The notes beneath the pieces are model-generated. The model made no database searches. It worked only from the letters and a program-made list of their open reading frames with translations, and was not told the DNA's origin. DNA of 64,000 nucleotides from Owenia fusiformis (Eukaryota > Annelida > Polychaeta > Sabellida > Oweniidae), in the NCBI GenBank assembly GCA_903813345.2, contig CAIIXF020000010.1, forward strand, positions 28,544,425-28,608,424, given 5' to 3'. Positions 1 through 10,980 of this stretch are shown here, piece after piece. Position 1 is the first letter of the stretch, and the number at the start of each line of letters is the position of its first letter. A program made the translations under genes and the position numbers.

Positions 1-1500
1 AAATATACAATTGTAGTCCATCACAAAGTTCATTTATTTCATGAAAGCGTCAAGGGACAATGCATCTAAACACTAAGATAAACAATTAATTAACTTCTGA
101 AGAAACATCCTGTAGTGGAAAAAAACAAATGGCCTTTCATAACGGATTAGAATAGCCAGTCTGTCTGATTGTATAATATATTAGATACATTTTAAATTCC
201 TTGGGAAATGAAAAATAGTTTTTTCTGGCTGTTTAATGAAAACATAAAAATAAAAAGATGAAAATTTCCCATTCATTAACATCTACATACCCCTAGTGGT
301 ATGGGCCGTGTGATTGCTACAAATGGACATGCATAATAGATGATGTATTTGAAAGTTGGCTTTGCCTCGATGTATTGGTTAATGAATGATATTATAAACT
401 TTATTGATCGTGAATTCACCTTTCCAAATTCAAATCCCAAATAAATAAAGCACACAATTCAAGCGTGACACAAAAAGAGCAAAACTGAAAACCCTTTAAC
501 CTATAGTGCCCGACATTATGTTAATAAATAATTTCTACATGTTGAAATATATTGCTATTTGATTGAGTTCAAGACAAAACTTTTTGGAATTGTTTCACAT
601 AATGTAATATTCCTCGGATTTGGTGCATACAGATGTTTTACAATCAGAGACAAGGGTCTTATACGGGGTATTATATTTGGCAAACCAATCAATAAGTAGT
701 ATTAAATTATCACAAGGTAAATAACTTAATCCCTTTTAAAATTGCGGTTAAGTAGCATCTTAATTACAGTAAAGAAAGATCATCTAGGAATTATTTCTGC
801 CTCTCATTCCTTAAACCGGCTTCGTTAAACAGTGTCAAGATATTTAAGTCAGAGCCAAAAACAAGACTATTTTTATATTTAAATCCCCTCACCTTGTCAA
901 TGTTTATGTCTGCATCTGGTTTTTCCTACCTTTTGGAGGGAGACAATATACACATAGATTAATTACTGGCCATGGACAGGGGGCACAGAAACGAACATTC
1001 TGGGATCATTAGGGATAATTGGGGAAGGGGGATGGGTGGTGTTGAATAGAAAAGTCCGGGAGTGAAGTTAAGGGGTCCTGAAATCTTTCTTTTGATATTC
1101 AGTGCTTGAATGGAGACTTGTTTCCACTCCCCGCACTCTAGTAGAATTTAAATATTTGATCCAAAGGAGTTATTTTTAATCAAAAATCAAAAATGATTAA
1201 ATGCTTGCTGCATGCAAACATACTACACTTAAATTGAAATGCTTTACTTAGTTAATTAACGCAGTAGTCACATGACACACGGATAAGACGTACCTGGGCC
1301 GAGGATAAGCAATATTTATCTCTCAATAGGTATGATAAGTGTGAACTTTTTATTCCTGAGAATTAGTAGTTAGTAGTGCTTATTACTTATGGATAAGACA
1401 TTAAGTATTCTTTCTTAGTAGTGCTTAGAAAATAGTGTTTCACGTTGTGTTGTTCAAATATTTTAAAATGGCACTGAAACTCAAGTATTTGATTTTGACT
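1..1500. other. AT-rich DNA, no gene recognised
   Basis: No coding exon, RNA gene or clear repeat boundary was recognised. Because W1 runs leftward off the window with an open splice donor at 1563, this stretch is probably intron of that gene. Confidence 0.4.
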
Positions 1501-1563
1501 TTCTAAATTATTCCTTAACTAGTTGCATGATTTCTTATCTACATAATGATATTATACACTTAC

Positions 1564-1765
1564 TTGGGGTATACTTTGGGCAGAGAAATCTAATTTCATA
1601 GTCAAGACATCGAGAACCTGGTTTTTGTTCATTGTTGACACACACCAGTCCACCTTCTACTGAACAATCAGAAGCCCTTTTAAACAACTGACCGGTTCTC
1701 GAAGCAGGAACATGGGTTCCTACTGTCCTGCATCCTATTGCTATTGGATTCTGACATGGCATCAC
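1564..1765 (-). CDS. W1 domain 2, exon B
   Basis: 202-nt exon, acceptor CCAG before GTG ATG CCA and donor GTAAGT after CCA A. It carries the six-Cys half of the WxxW domain. The usual IECRTV reads IGCRTV here. The phase-1 donor shows that at least one more exon follows to the left of the window. Confidence 0.85.
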
Positions 1766-4700
1766 CTGGAATATATGTACACAAACACAGGGATCAGTTT
1801 TCGAAGCAGGAATATGGGTTCCTACTGTCCTGCATTCTATTGCTATTGGGTGCATCACCTGGAATGATATTGAAACGCGGGGTGTGTAAGGGGAATTTAT
1901 TTAGATGTTCTAGCCGCATTGACACTCTACCGCATTCATTACTATTAAAAAAGCTAGAATCGTTTTAGGTATTGAGCCTTCCATCATATCCCTTTTAAAG
2001 TCATATTTGTTCAAGAAACTATAGAACGCATATACAGGGTGTCCCGAAAGTATGCCCTCCCCCTAGGCAGACATATACCAGTGTTGTCATAGTATGTGTC
2101 ATATATCATTTTAAAGCTTATCCAAAGTTACATTGATTTGCCAAGTATCATGGTTCAACTCTCAAATGTGAAAAAATCACAGGCATTTCAAAATTGAGTG
2201 TTTGGTCAAAATTAAGTTCAATTTTACACCAAATCAATAGTCAAAGTGTCCACCCGGGCAATCGTAACAGCAGCAATTCTTTTCGGGTCAGATAGATATT
2301 GAGTTGGAGAAAGAGAACGGTGAGGGTAGAAACTCTAAGGAAACTCTTCTAAAGTGCCTTAACAGGTTTTAAGAGGGTTATAAAATTCCACACCCCTATT
2401 TAAAGGGCTTTTAAGGTCATATCTGAAAATAATTACTGCTGTTAACATGGCCAAGGGGGACTCATTGACTTGTAATGTTGTGTGAAACTGAACTTTATTT
2501 TGACAAAACACTAACTTTTAAACTTTTTCCCATTTGGGAGTTAAACCATGATACTTGGCAAATCAATGTAACTTCGGATAAGCTTTAAAATGATATATGA
2601 CATATACTATGAGGACACTGGAATACCTCTGCCTAGGGGGGGGGGCATACTTTCGGGACACCCTGTACATGTATTACATATGAAATACTTCCTTGCTTTT
2701 TTATATGTACATATTGACATTTTAAGATTTTTGACGTACTTGTATACCGCCATGGGTATATTGTTTAGATATGCCATAATTTGCTTACCGCACCCAGTCC
2801 CTTTTCGAGGCTCTCCCTATCCTCCCAATCACCAGTGCCACTAGCATCATCTCTGTCTATCCATGAAGACCAGGACGCTGCTGTAAATATCAGAACTCAA
2901 ACTGTCTGAATGGTTGATACAAAGTAACATTTCAAATGGCACTGAAACTCAAGTATATAATTTTTGGCACTTTATTTTTACCCTAGGTGCATGAAACAAT
3001 GATATTATGTACTTACTTGGTGTATTCATTGGGCAAAGAAACCTAATTTCATAGTCAAGACATCGAGAACCTGGTCTTTGTTCATTGTTGACACACACCA
3101 GTCCACCTTCTACTGAACAATCAGCACCTTCTTTAAACACCTGACCAGTTGACGAAGCAGGAATATGGGTTCGTACTGTCCTGCAATCTATTGCTAGTGG
3201 ATTCTGGCATGGCATCACCTAAAATACATCGTGTACATAAACACATCATCTTTGTGCGATGCAGGAATATATATTAGGTTCGGTAACCGGACAACTCATC
3301 CCCTAGACGACTCATCCCTGGACAACTCATCCCCTAGACAACTCATCCCCTGGACAACTCAATATCCATTAGAATTGAAACGTCAAAGCGGGATTTGTTG
3401 GGAAACATATGAGAAAGGAGTTAAAAATTCATAAAACATGTTTGCCATCCAAAAATACAATAAAATCATTGTAGACTACTTACCGCACCCAGTCCCTTTT
3501 CGAGGCTCTCTCTATCCTCCCAGTCTCCAGTACCACAAGTGTCATCTCTGTCTATCCATGAAGACCAATAAGTTGCTACAAGACACAGTATTTCAATTGT
3601 TTTCAAGTCAAAATCATTTTCTAAATAAAAAGTCTGAATCTGGGGTCTTGAACTGAATTTCGTCAATCTAGTTCTTCAACTATCATGGTTGACTTAGATA
3701 TGAATCAGGCTTTCTGGGTAATTAGGTCAAACCTTTATCTAGGTCAAAGCTAAAAAACTAGTTTGTCCTTATACTTATATATTTCTTGCGATGAATTAAA
3801 TTGTAACTAGATTTAAGCATTTAAGCATACAAATTGCTCGCTATATATCAGCATTAGATTTTTACCGTTGTTTAGATATTGGACGTCAAAAACAGTAAAA
3901 TCGTTTATTTTTCAACATGCTTCAAATTTACATTTTTAAAAAAATCATCTACAAAGTTTAAGGAATTCAAATCTGACCTTAGTTTTGCAGATCAAGCATA
4001 AAATTGACCTTCAGTGACCTTGAAAGGTAAAAAAGTGGATTTTTCAAATTGATCTTTTTGGATTCAAATTTATTTAATCACAAAAGACCTACTGAGGTCT
4101 AAACCGCAGGGTCAACGGTCAAGGTCATCAAACTGAGTCAAAAATGGTGTTATCTAAATAGCTCAAAGTTCGAGACTCCAAATCAATATTTTGGGTTGAA
4201 AGACGAATATACATATTCTTCTAAAGGTTCTACACATATTAGCAATTTATTATCTATTGAAATTCTGCACAAGTTTTTAGATTAAAGAGCGCAGAAACTG
4301 GGAAAAGGGTCAAATTTTTGAAAATCAATATGATGATATTCACATGTTAAGTCATAGGTTAAGTAAGCTACTTACTCATTTACCTAGTCAGATACTTACT
4401 CAGCTACTAACTTCTTACTTAGCTACTTACTCAGCTCTCTACTCAGCTATCCGGGTCAATTCAATTTGGAGAATTCAATTTAACTCCAGATGTAAATAAG
4501 GTCAACTTTCAAGCTAGATCAAAGGTCAAAAACTATTACACCACTTTTCTCAGTCGTTCTTCAGTATTTTTTCTTGGTCTTTCTTTCATCATGTTCCTTG
4601 TAAACAAAGCAAATGGCGAAAGGCAATTCGTTTTTTGATTACTCTTACCGAATTTGAGACATGGCGTCCGAAACGAAGGTCAGAATAAGAAAATCTCCTT

Positions 4701-7700
4701 TAACGTGTGAAAAGGTGTAGAATTGTTTCAGGAATCCGAATCTGCCAACAGAAGTTATGACGCTATATTTTTGGTATCTCATGTGAAGTCAATGAGGCCA
4801 AAGAAAATTGTGAATTGTAAAAATACGAGTAACAAACTGAATACAAATAAAATTAATAATGAATGCCTACCATAGAAGAGGATCCCATAAGCTACTGGGA
4901 CACTGGAAAGCCAAGGTCAAAACTACTGTAGGTCAAATCTTACATTTTAAACATTATGTCAATCATTCATTGTAACTCCTTCATCTTCTTTTCATCATAG
5001 AGCCCTTTCACAAAGGTCACTGCCGTTTTTTGATTACTCTTACCGATTTTGAGATATGGAGTTCGGAAAATAGGTCAAAACAAAAAAGTTTTCCAAATTT
5101 TCCCAAAATCCGAATCAACAAACAAAATTTCGATCCGACTTCCGGTTCAGAAGTTATATCGTTTCGAAATCTCAAAAAGACGCTATTTTGGTATCCCTTG
5201 TTAACTCAATGGGATCGAATAATACTATATTTAAAGCACTCTATTAAAGAAGGGTCAGTTCACAAAGCAATTTTCAACACAATGTACAAAAAATACATAA
5301 ATGGTCAGGAAGGCAAGGCTTTCCCCTATTTTGCCAATATTCAGGAGATCCTGATAAAACATGGTCTGGATGGCATCCTTCAAAGGCAGGATGATAACTG
5401 GTATAAAACATACATCCAGATCTCAAATGATTTAAGCCATGTAGCTTTCTTCTCTTCAATAGGGGAGAAGTCATCCCTAAATCTTTACAAATGTTTGAAA
5501 AGTAATCTCTCTAAGGAAAATTATATGAACTCAGACTTTGATTTCTATGGTCAGAAACTTAAATTCATGGCCAGAACGGGATGTTTTGGCCTTCGCTCCG
5601 ACCTTCAAAGATGGGGTCAAGGCAATGGTATATGTCTCTTTTGTAACCTCAATGTTAAAGATACTATACAGCATAGACTTTTTGTCTGTCCCTACTTTGG
5701 TAGTGATAGGAATGTATTTTTCAATAATGTTGTGTCAAACTGCAACCACCAACTCTCCTCTGACTTTCTAGCAGGAAGTGTACAACTAAAAACATGTTGG
5801 GCTCTGGGAGATGACACTTTATTCTTGTGGGGACATGATAATTACGTGAAGTTTGACAAATATGTCAAATTGTTTTTAAAGAAAATACATGTACAGTGCA
5901 CACAATAGTCGTATGCATGTTTTTAGTGGCCTTTTGCATGATATGTTTTATCCCATTTATATTTTATATATGATGTATTGGATGCACCGATTGAGTGCCG
6001 CTGCTCTAAAAGCGTTTTCAAAATAAATAAATAAAAAAAATAAAAATAAAAAAATATAGAAGATGACCTCAAAAGCTACTTTAATTCAAAATTTGGGCAC
6101 TGAAAATCCAAGGTCAAAATTTAGGTCAAATTTATATTTTTGCGATTCTGACACTATACTTTCATAATATTCTTCAAAGTTTGGTTTCTTCCCAGGTATA
6201 ACTAAAAAGAACAATAAGCCCTGCAGTGCTCATTACATGCTCATGTGTTTTCAACAACAAAAGCTCACTCAAGCACACTAACAGTTTATTGCAATCGAAC
6301 TCCAGTGGTGCACTAGCAACAAGCCGCCGCGGTTGACACACCCGAGCAGCCGACAAGGTTGTCACAGCGTAATTAGTGGTTTAAGTGCGCTTGGATGAAC
6401 TGTTTTCGTTGAAAACGTGTGAGCATGTAATTTGCAACGCATGTGCTCATTTTTCTAGTTCGTGATACTTAGGTGATACTTATTATAAATCAGAATTGAA
6501 ATACGACATAAGTCAGCTGCTTAATTACTCAGCTATCTACTCAACTATTTACTCACCTACCTACTCAACTTTAAAATGGAGTCTTATATTGAACTCTGTT
6601 CAGTTAACCATTTTAGTTTTATATTTGTTTCTTATATCTTTTAAAAAAATCGGGTTTACGAAAAAGACCGACCCCACCGACCACCGACCGGTCAGTGTTT
6701 TCCACTGGTAGCCTCAAAACAGGGTTTGAAGAAAATGTGTAAAAGACCGACCATATCATGTAAAAGACCGAACATATTTGTAGCCTTAAAATATCAATAA
6801 TTTGATTTTGAATGTCAATCGTTCGACTAGGCAACGTTTTTTACCGATTTTGTACCTTGCAACGAATGGCAAGCAAACAAATTGGGTATGACCGTCTCCT
6901 CTCGATTAATTGTCCTGCCTTAGGTCCTAACCTATCATTAACCAACCTATCGTTTCTACGGGAATCTATCCTAATTTCTTACGGAAATTTAACAATTTCG
7001 AAACAAAAATGATTTGTTATCGTCATAGCCTACTGAATACTGAACACGATATAATGTTACATGCGTTCTCTTATCAGGATTATAAGTGACTTACCATTTC
7101 AGTACACCATTAGAAAGCTTTTTTTGTCATATCAAATGTAGTTTTTACCAGTTGACGTTTAACAACTGAGAAATCAAACATAACGTTACGACGTCAACAT
7201 CGACGATGTTTGTGTGTTTTTGTTATTGCGTTTCATATGAATGAACTTAATGCAATGTTACGTGCGTTTTTTTCCAAAGTGACTAACCAGGATAAAATTG
7301 GTCTTCTAACAACTGAAACATCACTTAAAAATATGACATTACACACCACGACGATGTAACGTTTTCATCGTGATTTGAAATGATTAACTATACGTTTTTA
7401 AATCACGACCTAGTAATAGAGGCTGACGGTAATTCCGGTTATACGGTTTCGGTACGGAATTGAGCATTTACCGGTATTGAAATTATTAACCGGTTAACCG
7501 ACGATAATCCCCGGGGAAATAAAAGACACGTCGTTTTTTTAAATTATTTCGTTTAATTTCCACTTTCACGATGCGTACATTTACATAGACATTTAGATGT
7601 CCATGTTTGGCAGTTCAGGTGTGATTTCCATGTTTGGCAGTTCAGGTGTGATGTCCATGTTTGGCAGTTCGGCTGTAGTAGCTTCATGCTCAGGCTCAGA

Positions 7701-9592
7701 TTTGGTTGTAGTTATGTTTGGCAGTTCCGGTGTAGTTGTAGTGTCAACGTCAGATCCAGAAATTGAATTATGTTTGTAATAGTCATTTACGAAAAACAAA
7801 TGTTTTTACGAACAAAGGAGTGGTATCGATATGGAGAACTTTTTGAACACACGTTTCTCTTAAACCAGTCATAAGAAAAATCTAAAAATTTAACACATCA
7901 TCAATTTAATGGTCATCTTTTGAATGGTAACAAAATAATTTGAAATATATATATATACTTACATCTATATTATTTTAGAAAACACATCAAACACTTGTTT
8001 TGTTCTTGGTATCATGTTTCCAGAGTGAAATGAAACATATTTCCGAACCTCATTGGAACAAAACGACATAAACATAACATGTTTAGGTCTCTCAATATTG
8101 TAATTGTACAAAGGAAATTTTGGTTGATTTCAGAAAAGTATATTGTTAATGAATAAAATAAAAGGTTTATCTTGATTTTTATCTATTTTGGGGGGATTTT
8201 GTTTTAATTTTTTGAATACTTTAAAAATTCCTTTGTATATATATAATAGGATTTTATTAGTACTGATGCCCTTTTAGGGTCAAACGTACATCCGATATAC
8301 AATTTTCAATAACAGTAAATATAGCAATAAGTATAGAAAATAGGATTACATTCTTCAAATGACATATAAAATGTTACTTTGATATAAGAATCCTGTCTCT
8401 ACCAATCATTAGATACTTTATCATGTCAGCAGATTCTTTTAATATGATCCCCTCACTCGTCAATAGAAAAATTGTCTTTTGGTGGTCATTCATGTTTTTA
8501 AAATTACTACACAGGTTTTCAAGTTTTTCAATATGGGATTTTCTGATAAACTCCATGTATAACTATAATATTGAGAGGCCTAAAAACATGTCGTATATGC
8601 TATTTTGTTCCAACAAGGTTCGGAAAGACATTTTATTTCATTCTCAAGAATTGGTAGAAAGGAACAAAAAACTGCACTAAAAAAACAAAAAATGTTAACA
8701 AAAACAGTTATATAAAATATTTCTAAATAATTTTCGCATTAAATTGTAGTCAATCAGTCAACATTACATAAAATGCCGGGTTTTTTACAGAATGTTTTCA
8801 ATGATTGGTTAAGAGAAAAAGATTGTTGAATTCAGTTCTCCATATCGATACCACTCCTCTACAAACAACAAGGCATTGACAACCTCAGGTTGAAGTCGTG
8901 CCCGTTTGGAAGTGATGGTGTTGCCAGCTGCACTGAATCTATTTTACCTACCCCACCCCCATGTATACTGCACGTCGCTTGCTATCGATACAGTTGAGAA
9001 ATGGTTTGAAATGTGTAATTCATTTAATATAAAACTAAATATTATACATCTTGATTCGTAAGGTAGTTACATACTATTTCGTGAAGTTCATCAGTATTGG
9101 TTCAAATCGGTCTCGCACTATGTATGCATATAGACTTGAGAAGCTACGGAGAGAGTCAGGAACAAAGTGGGGGTGGCAGCGCATTGATATTTTATCTTAC
9201 ATATCTTTACCGGTATTTCGGTAACGGTACGGTTATTAGCGTGACGGTTACCGGTACTGGTTTTCAGTACCGTTGCGACCTCTACCTAGTAAAGGTACTA
9301 TAGTCATTGGATTCCCATTTTTAGTTTTACTTCTAATTTTGCAATTTTTCATCTTTATGTAAAAGACCGTCATCCGACCACCGACCACATGTACCCAACT
9401 GTGGAGAGTGACTGGTCGGTGGTCGGTGGTCGGCGGTCGGTGTTTTTCGTAAACCCCAAAGAAATCTCCAAATTCTTACTAACAAACTAAAAAATTATAT
9501 TTACCTTGAGCCGCTCTTTTTGCAAGTGGTGATGTAAGCACTGTCGTGCTAGTATACAAAAGAACACAGGCAATGCAGAAAGAAAATCCCAT
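1564..9592 (-). CDS. W1: secreted multi-WxxW-domain protein (3' end outside window)
   Basis: Predicted spliced gene, exons in order: 9592-9505, 3575-3484, 3218-3017, 2880-2789, 1765-1564, then an intron leaving the left edge. The first exon encodes a hydrophobic signal peptide (MGFSFCIACVLLYTS...) ending in phase 1. Each later A/B exon pair encodes one WxxW domain of about 97 residues: a WSSWIDRD start, a DWEDRE stretch, then six Cys in MPCQNP, CRTV, DCSVEGG, LVCVNN, RCLDYEIRF and LCP. The family (Mucin2_WxxW, as in CILP and the CysD modules of gel-forming mucins) is extracellular; CysD modules help mucin chains associate, and WxxW is a C-mannosylation motif. All junctions are GT-AG and phases fit (1-0-1). 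W2 ends 1.2 kb upstream on the same strand. Total length and the exact job are unknown; a mucus or matrix role is inference. Confidence 0.8.
1785..1860 (-). pseudogene. Partial ghost copy of exon B 5' end
   Basis: A second copy of the exon B start (ATGCACCCAATAGC through CCTGCTTCG, with its own CCAG acceptor) lies just upstream of the real exon at 1765. It encodes only about the first 20 residues (PIAIECRTVGTHIPAS) and has no donor. It looks like a local duplication of the splice site plus exon start. Confidence 0.6.
2035..2665. mobile_element. Mariner-type MITE with long inverted repeats
   Basis: Ends CAGGGTGTCCCGAAAGTATG and its inverse, flanked by TA on each side (2033-2034, 2666-2667). 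The inverted arms continue inward, for example the segment around 2105-2160 is repeated inverted near 2545-2600. No transposase is visible. TA target duplication and the CAGGGTG terminus fit a non-autonomous Tc1/mariner relative. Confidence 0.8.
2789..2880 (-). CDS. W1 domain 2, exon A
   Basis: 92-nt exon between TTTACAG and GTAAGC encoding ASWSSWIDRDDASGTGDW and the EDRESLEKGLGA end. It enters in phase 1 and leaves in phase 0. Confidence 0.85.
3017..3218 (-). CDS. W1 domain 1, exon B
   Basis: 202-nt exon with TTTTAG acceptor and GTAAGT donor. It encodes VMPCQNPLAIDCRTVRTHIP onward to LCPMNTP with all six family cysteines. Confidence 0.85.
3295..3362. repeat. 16-bp minisatellite
   Basis: About four to five tandem copies of a GACAACTCATCCCCTG-like unit in the W1 intron between domain 1 exons. 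No coding function is suggested. Confidence 0.7.
3484..3575 (-). CDS. W1 domain 1, exon A
   Basis: 92-nt exon, acceptor TTGTAG, donor GTAAGT. It encodes TYWSSWIDRDDTCGTGDWED and then RESLEKGLGA. Joined to the signal exon (phase 1 G + CA) it restores an Ala codon. It carries one extra cysteine (DDTCG) not seen in the other A exons. Confidence 0.85.
4560..6160. repeat. Imperfect tandem duplication, second copy split by a LINE
   Basis: Text around 4620-4935 (GTTTTTTGATTACTCTTACC..., then CCATAGAAGAGGATC...CCAAGGTCAAAA) recurs at about 5025-5200 and again at 6055-6125. The two halves of the second copy are separated by the LINE fragment at about 5205-6056, which marks the LINE as inserted after the duplication. 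Confidence 0.6.
5205..6056 (+). mobile_element. 5'-truncated LINE, reverse-transcriptase C-terminal tail
   Basis: An open frame to the TAG at 5906-5908 encodes the C-terminal tail of a non-LTR retrotransposon ORF2: LKHSIKEGSVHKAIFNTMYK at the start, ARTGCFGLRSDLQRW in the middle, and a Cys-Cys-His-Cys knuckle (CLFCNL...QHRLFVC). About 100 nt of 3' UTR and an AATAAA/poly(A)-like tail at 6018-6056 follow. Reverse-transcriptase core and endonuclease are absent, the normal result of 5' truncation. The frame is intact across what remains, so the copy may be fairly young. Clade not determined. Confidence 0.8.
7597..7740. repeat. 27-bp in-frame minisatellite
   Basis: About five copies of a unit like GTCCATGTTTGGCAGTTCAG. 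Because 27 is a multiple of three, both strands stay open; the minus strand reads ELPNMDITP repeats. It lies inside the hAT copy and is probably not coding. Confidence 0.65.
8290..8565 (-). mobile_element. LINE C-terminal fragment
   Basis: The minus strand reads FIRKSHIEKLENLCSNFKNM and FLLTSEG, matching the end of the LINE tail also present at 43935-44275. The related element at 37693-38415 lacks this stretch, so it is either inserted here or lost there. Confidence 0.55.
8819..8944 (-). pseudogene. hAT transposase C-terminal remnant
   Basis: Encodes RFSAAGNTITSKRARLQ, then PEVVNALLFVEEWYRYGEL and a stop near 8819. The AAGN..SKR.RL.PE..N.L pattern is the conserved dimerisation end of hAT transposases. 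Confidence 0.7.
9505..9592 (-). CDS. W1 signal-peptide exon
   Basis: ATG at 9592-9590, then 29 codons plus one base before the GTAAAT donor. The peptide MGFSFCIACVLLYTSTTVLT has a hydrophobic core; the following SPLAKRAAQ offers a plausible cleavage site. The phase-1 exit matches the phase-1 entry of every WxxW exon A. Confidence 0.8.
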
Positions 9593-9704
9593 CTTTTTAC
9601 TTCAAAGTTTAATCGAACGTAATACGCAAGTTCAGTCTCAGTTTTAATTTAATGTTTCGCTGATATGATAATTGTCGTCTGACTTTTCTCATAAAATTGA
9701 CTGG

Positions 9705-9712
9705 CTTTTATA
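9705..9712 (-). promoter_or_regulatory. TATA box of W1
   Basis: TATAAAAG on the minus strand, about 113 bp upstream of the W1 ATG, leaving room for a start site near 9680 and a short 5' leader. Confidence 0.65.
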
Positions 9713-9739
9713 GTTTCTGTATGACGCAGGAGCATTCTT

Positions 9740-10440
9740 CTGATGGTTTATGATCTAGGACGTAAGTGTCAAATTAAGTTGTTGTTCGTCAAAAGACATG
9801 GAATTATAACGAAAACACTTGTAAAAATCGTTAAATAAAATTGAAGAGTTTACTGTTTTTTAAATTATGAATATTTCAGCTGTTACATAAATACCTTTTT
9901 GCACCTGATGTCTAATGTTATTTATTCTAGAACTCAAGAGTCGCATATTTACACAGTTCTTAAGTATATTGTTGTTATCAATGGATAAGACGATGATGTC
10001 ATCAGTATCAGTCGCTGGTTTTAACCAACAAAAAGTAAACCCAGACTGAAGTTTAACCAATGAAAGTTCAGAGCTATTATAAATCGATAATCTTCCTTGT
10101 TCCCTGTTCCTTGAATATTCAATAAATAAAAACAAGTTGTTTTGTGTGAAAATCAAATTTCGGAAATTATATGCATGATCAAAATTATGTAATCTTATTG
10201 GCTCTGCTGCCTACCCAAACGGATATGACAAGGTCAGTGGGCCTTATGTGTTCCTCATTTTGCACTTATAACAATGTTTCACTGGATATCTCCAAAAGGA
10301 GATGAATTCTATTGAAATGGACCTCAGAAATTAATTCCGCCTGGAAGAATTGAGGAAGATATTAGTATACTTATCTAAAACCTACAAAAATGACAATGTG
10401 GAAATAATGGGATGATTTTTCAATAAAAGAAAACCAAGCT
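9740..10440. other. Intergenic DNA between W2 and W1
   Basis: No gene or clear mobile element recognised. It separates the W2 3' end from the W1 promoter. Confidence 0.4.
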
Positions 10441-10785
10441 AATATCGTATCCCTTTTAGATGCGATAAAAACGCATCAAAGGATTTTCGAGGCCACATTT
10501 CAAGAGAAAAATAAACTCCACACTTTTCTAAAGCTCAGTTTTTTAAGTTACATCATGTTTAAGAACATATAGCGACACTGTATTGACTAGCACAACATAT
10601 TCAAGTTTAAGTTTATTTCCTCTATTCCATTCGAAAAATTATCTAGTATCCAAGATAATCAAAGTTTTGGGAACAATTCTACATTAATCGAATCCTGACG
10701 TTTTGAGGTGTTGAGATTCTAAAAAAACATATCGTCCAAGCAAGTGGTTCTGTTCAGTGCACGTTCATTTGATACTTCCTTTTCC
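10440..10785 (-). other. W2 3' UTR/flank, conserved in paralogues
   Basis: Follows the W2 stop. It is recognisably similar to 31740-32077 (after the W3 stop) and to 63850-64000 at the right window edge, showing that duplication units included the 3' flank. Confidence 0.7.
10612..10617 (-). terminator. Poly(A) signal of W2
   Basis: AATAAA on the minus strand, about 170 nt past the stop codon, in the conserved 3' flank. Confidence 0.55.
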
Positions 10786-10980
10786 TTATTTCGGGCAGAG
10801 ATATCTCACTTCATAGTCCAGACATCTAAAGCCATATTTCTGATCACTGTTCCGACACACGAGTCCCCCTTGAACTGAACAGTCAGCTGTTTTTGTAAAC
10901 ACCTGGTTAGTCCTCGAAGCAGGAATATGGGTTCCTACAGTCCTGCATTCTATTGCTATTGGGTTCTTACATGGCATCGC
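10786..10980 (-). CDS. W2 domain 3, terminal exon B
   Basis: 195 nt including TAA. It starts AMPCKNPIAIECRTVGTHIP and ends EVRYLCPK. All six Cys are present. Its acceptor (ATATATTTTAG) is nearly identical to the decoy acceptors just upstream. Confidence 0.85.
   Translation of the reverse strand, partial: AMPCKNPIAIECRTVGTHIPASRTNQVFTKTADCSVQGGLVCRNSDQKYGFRCLDYEVRYLCPK

Larger units (their letters stand above)
7416..9283 (-). mobile_element. hAT transposon copy, internally rearranged
   Basis: The 8-bp direct repeat ACCTAGTA flanks the element at 7408-7415 and 9284-9291. Its ends read AGAGGCTGACGGTAATTCCGG and, inverted, AGAGGTCGCAACGGTACTG, which fit hAT terminal repeats. A minus-strand remnant at about 8944-8864 encodes FSAAGNTITSKRARLQPEVV and NALL, the hAT C-terminal dimerisation motif. 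The rest of the transposase is missing. Inside are a 27-bp minisatellite, an inverted repeat beginning GAGTGGTATCGATATGGAG (7819 and 8856) and a LINE fragment. Confidence 0.8.

Noticed and set aside
7593-7799. Minus-strand frame with ELPNMDITP repeats as a Pro/Thr-rich coding exon
   Set aside because: It is a 27-bp minisatellite inside a decayed hAT copy, open on both strands because the unit is a multiple of three.
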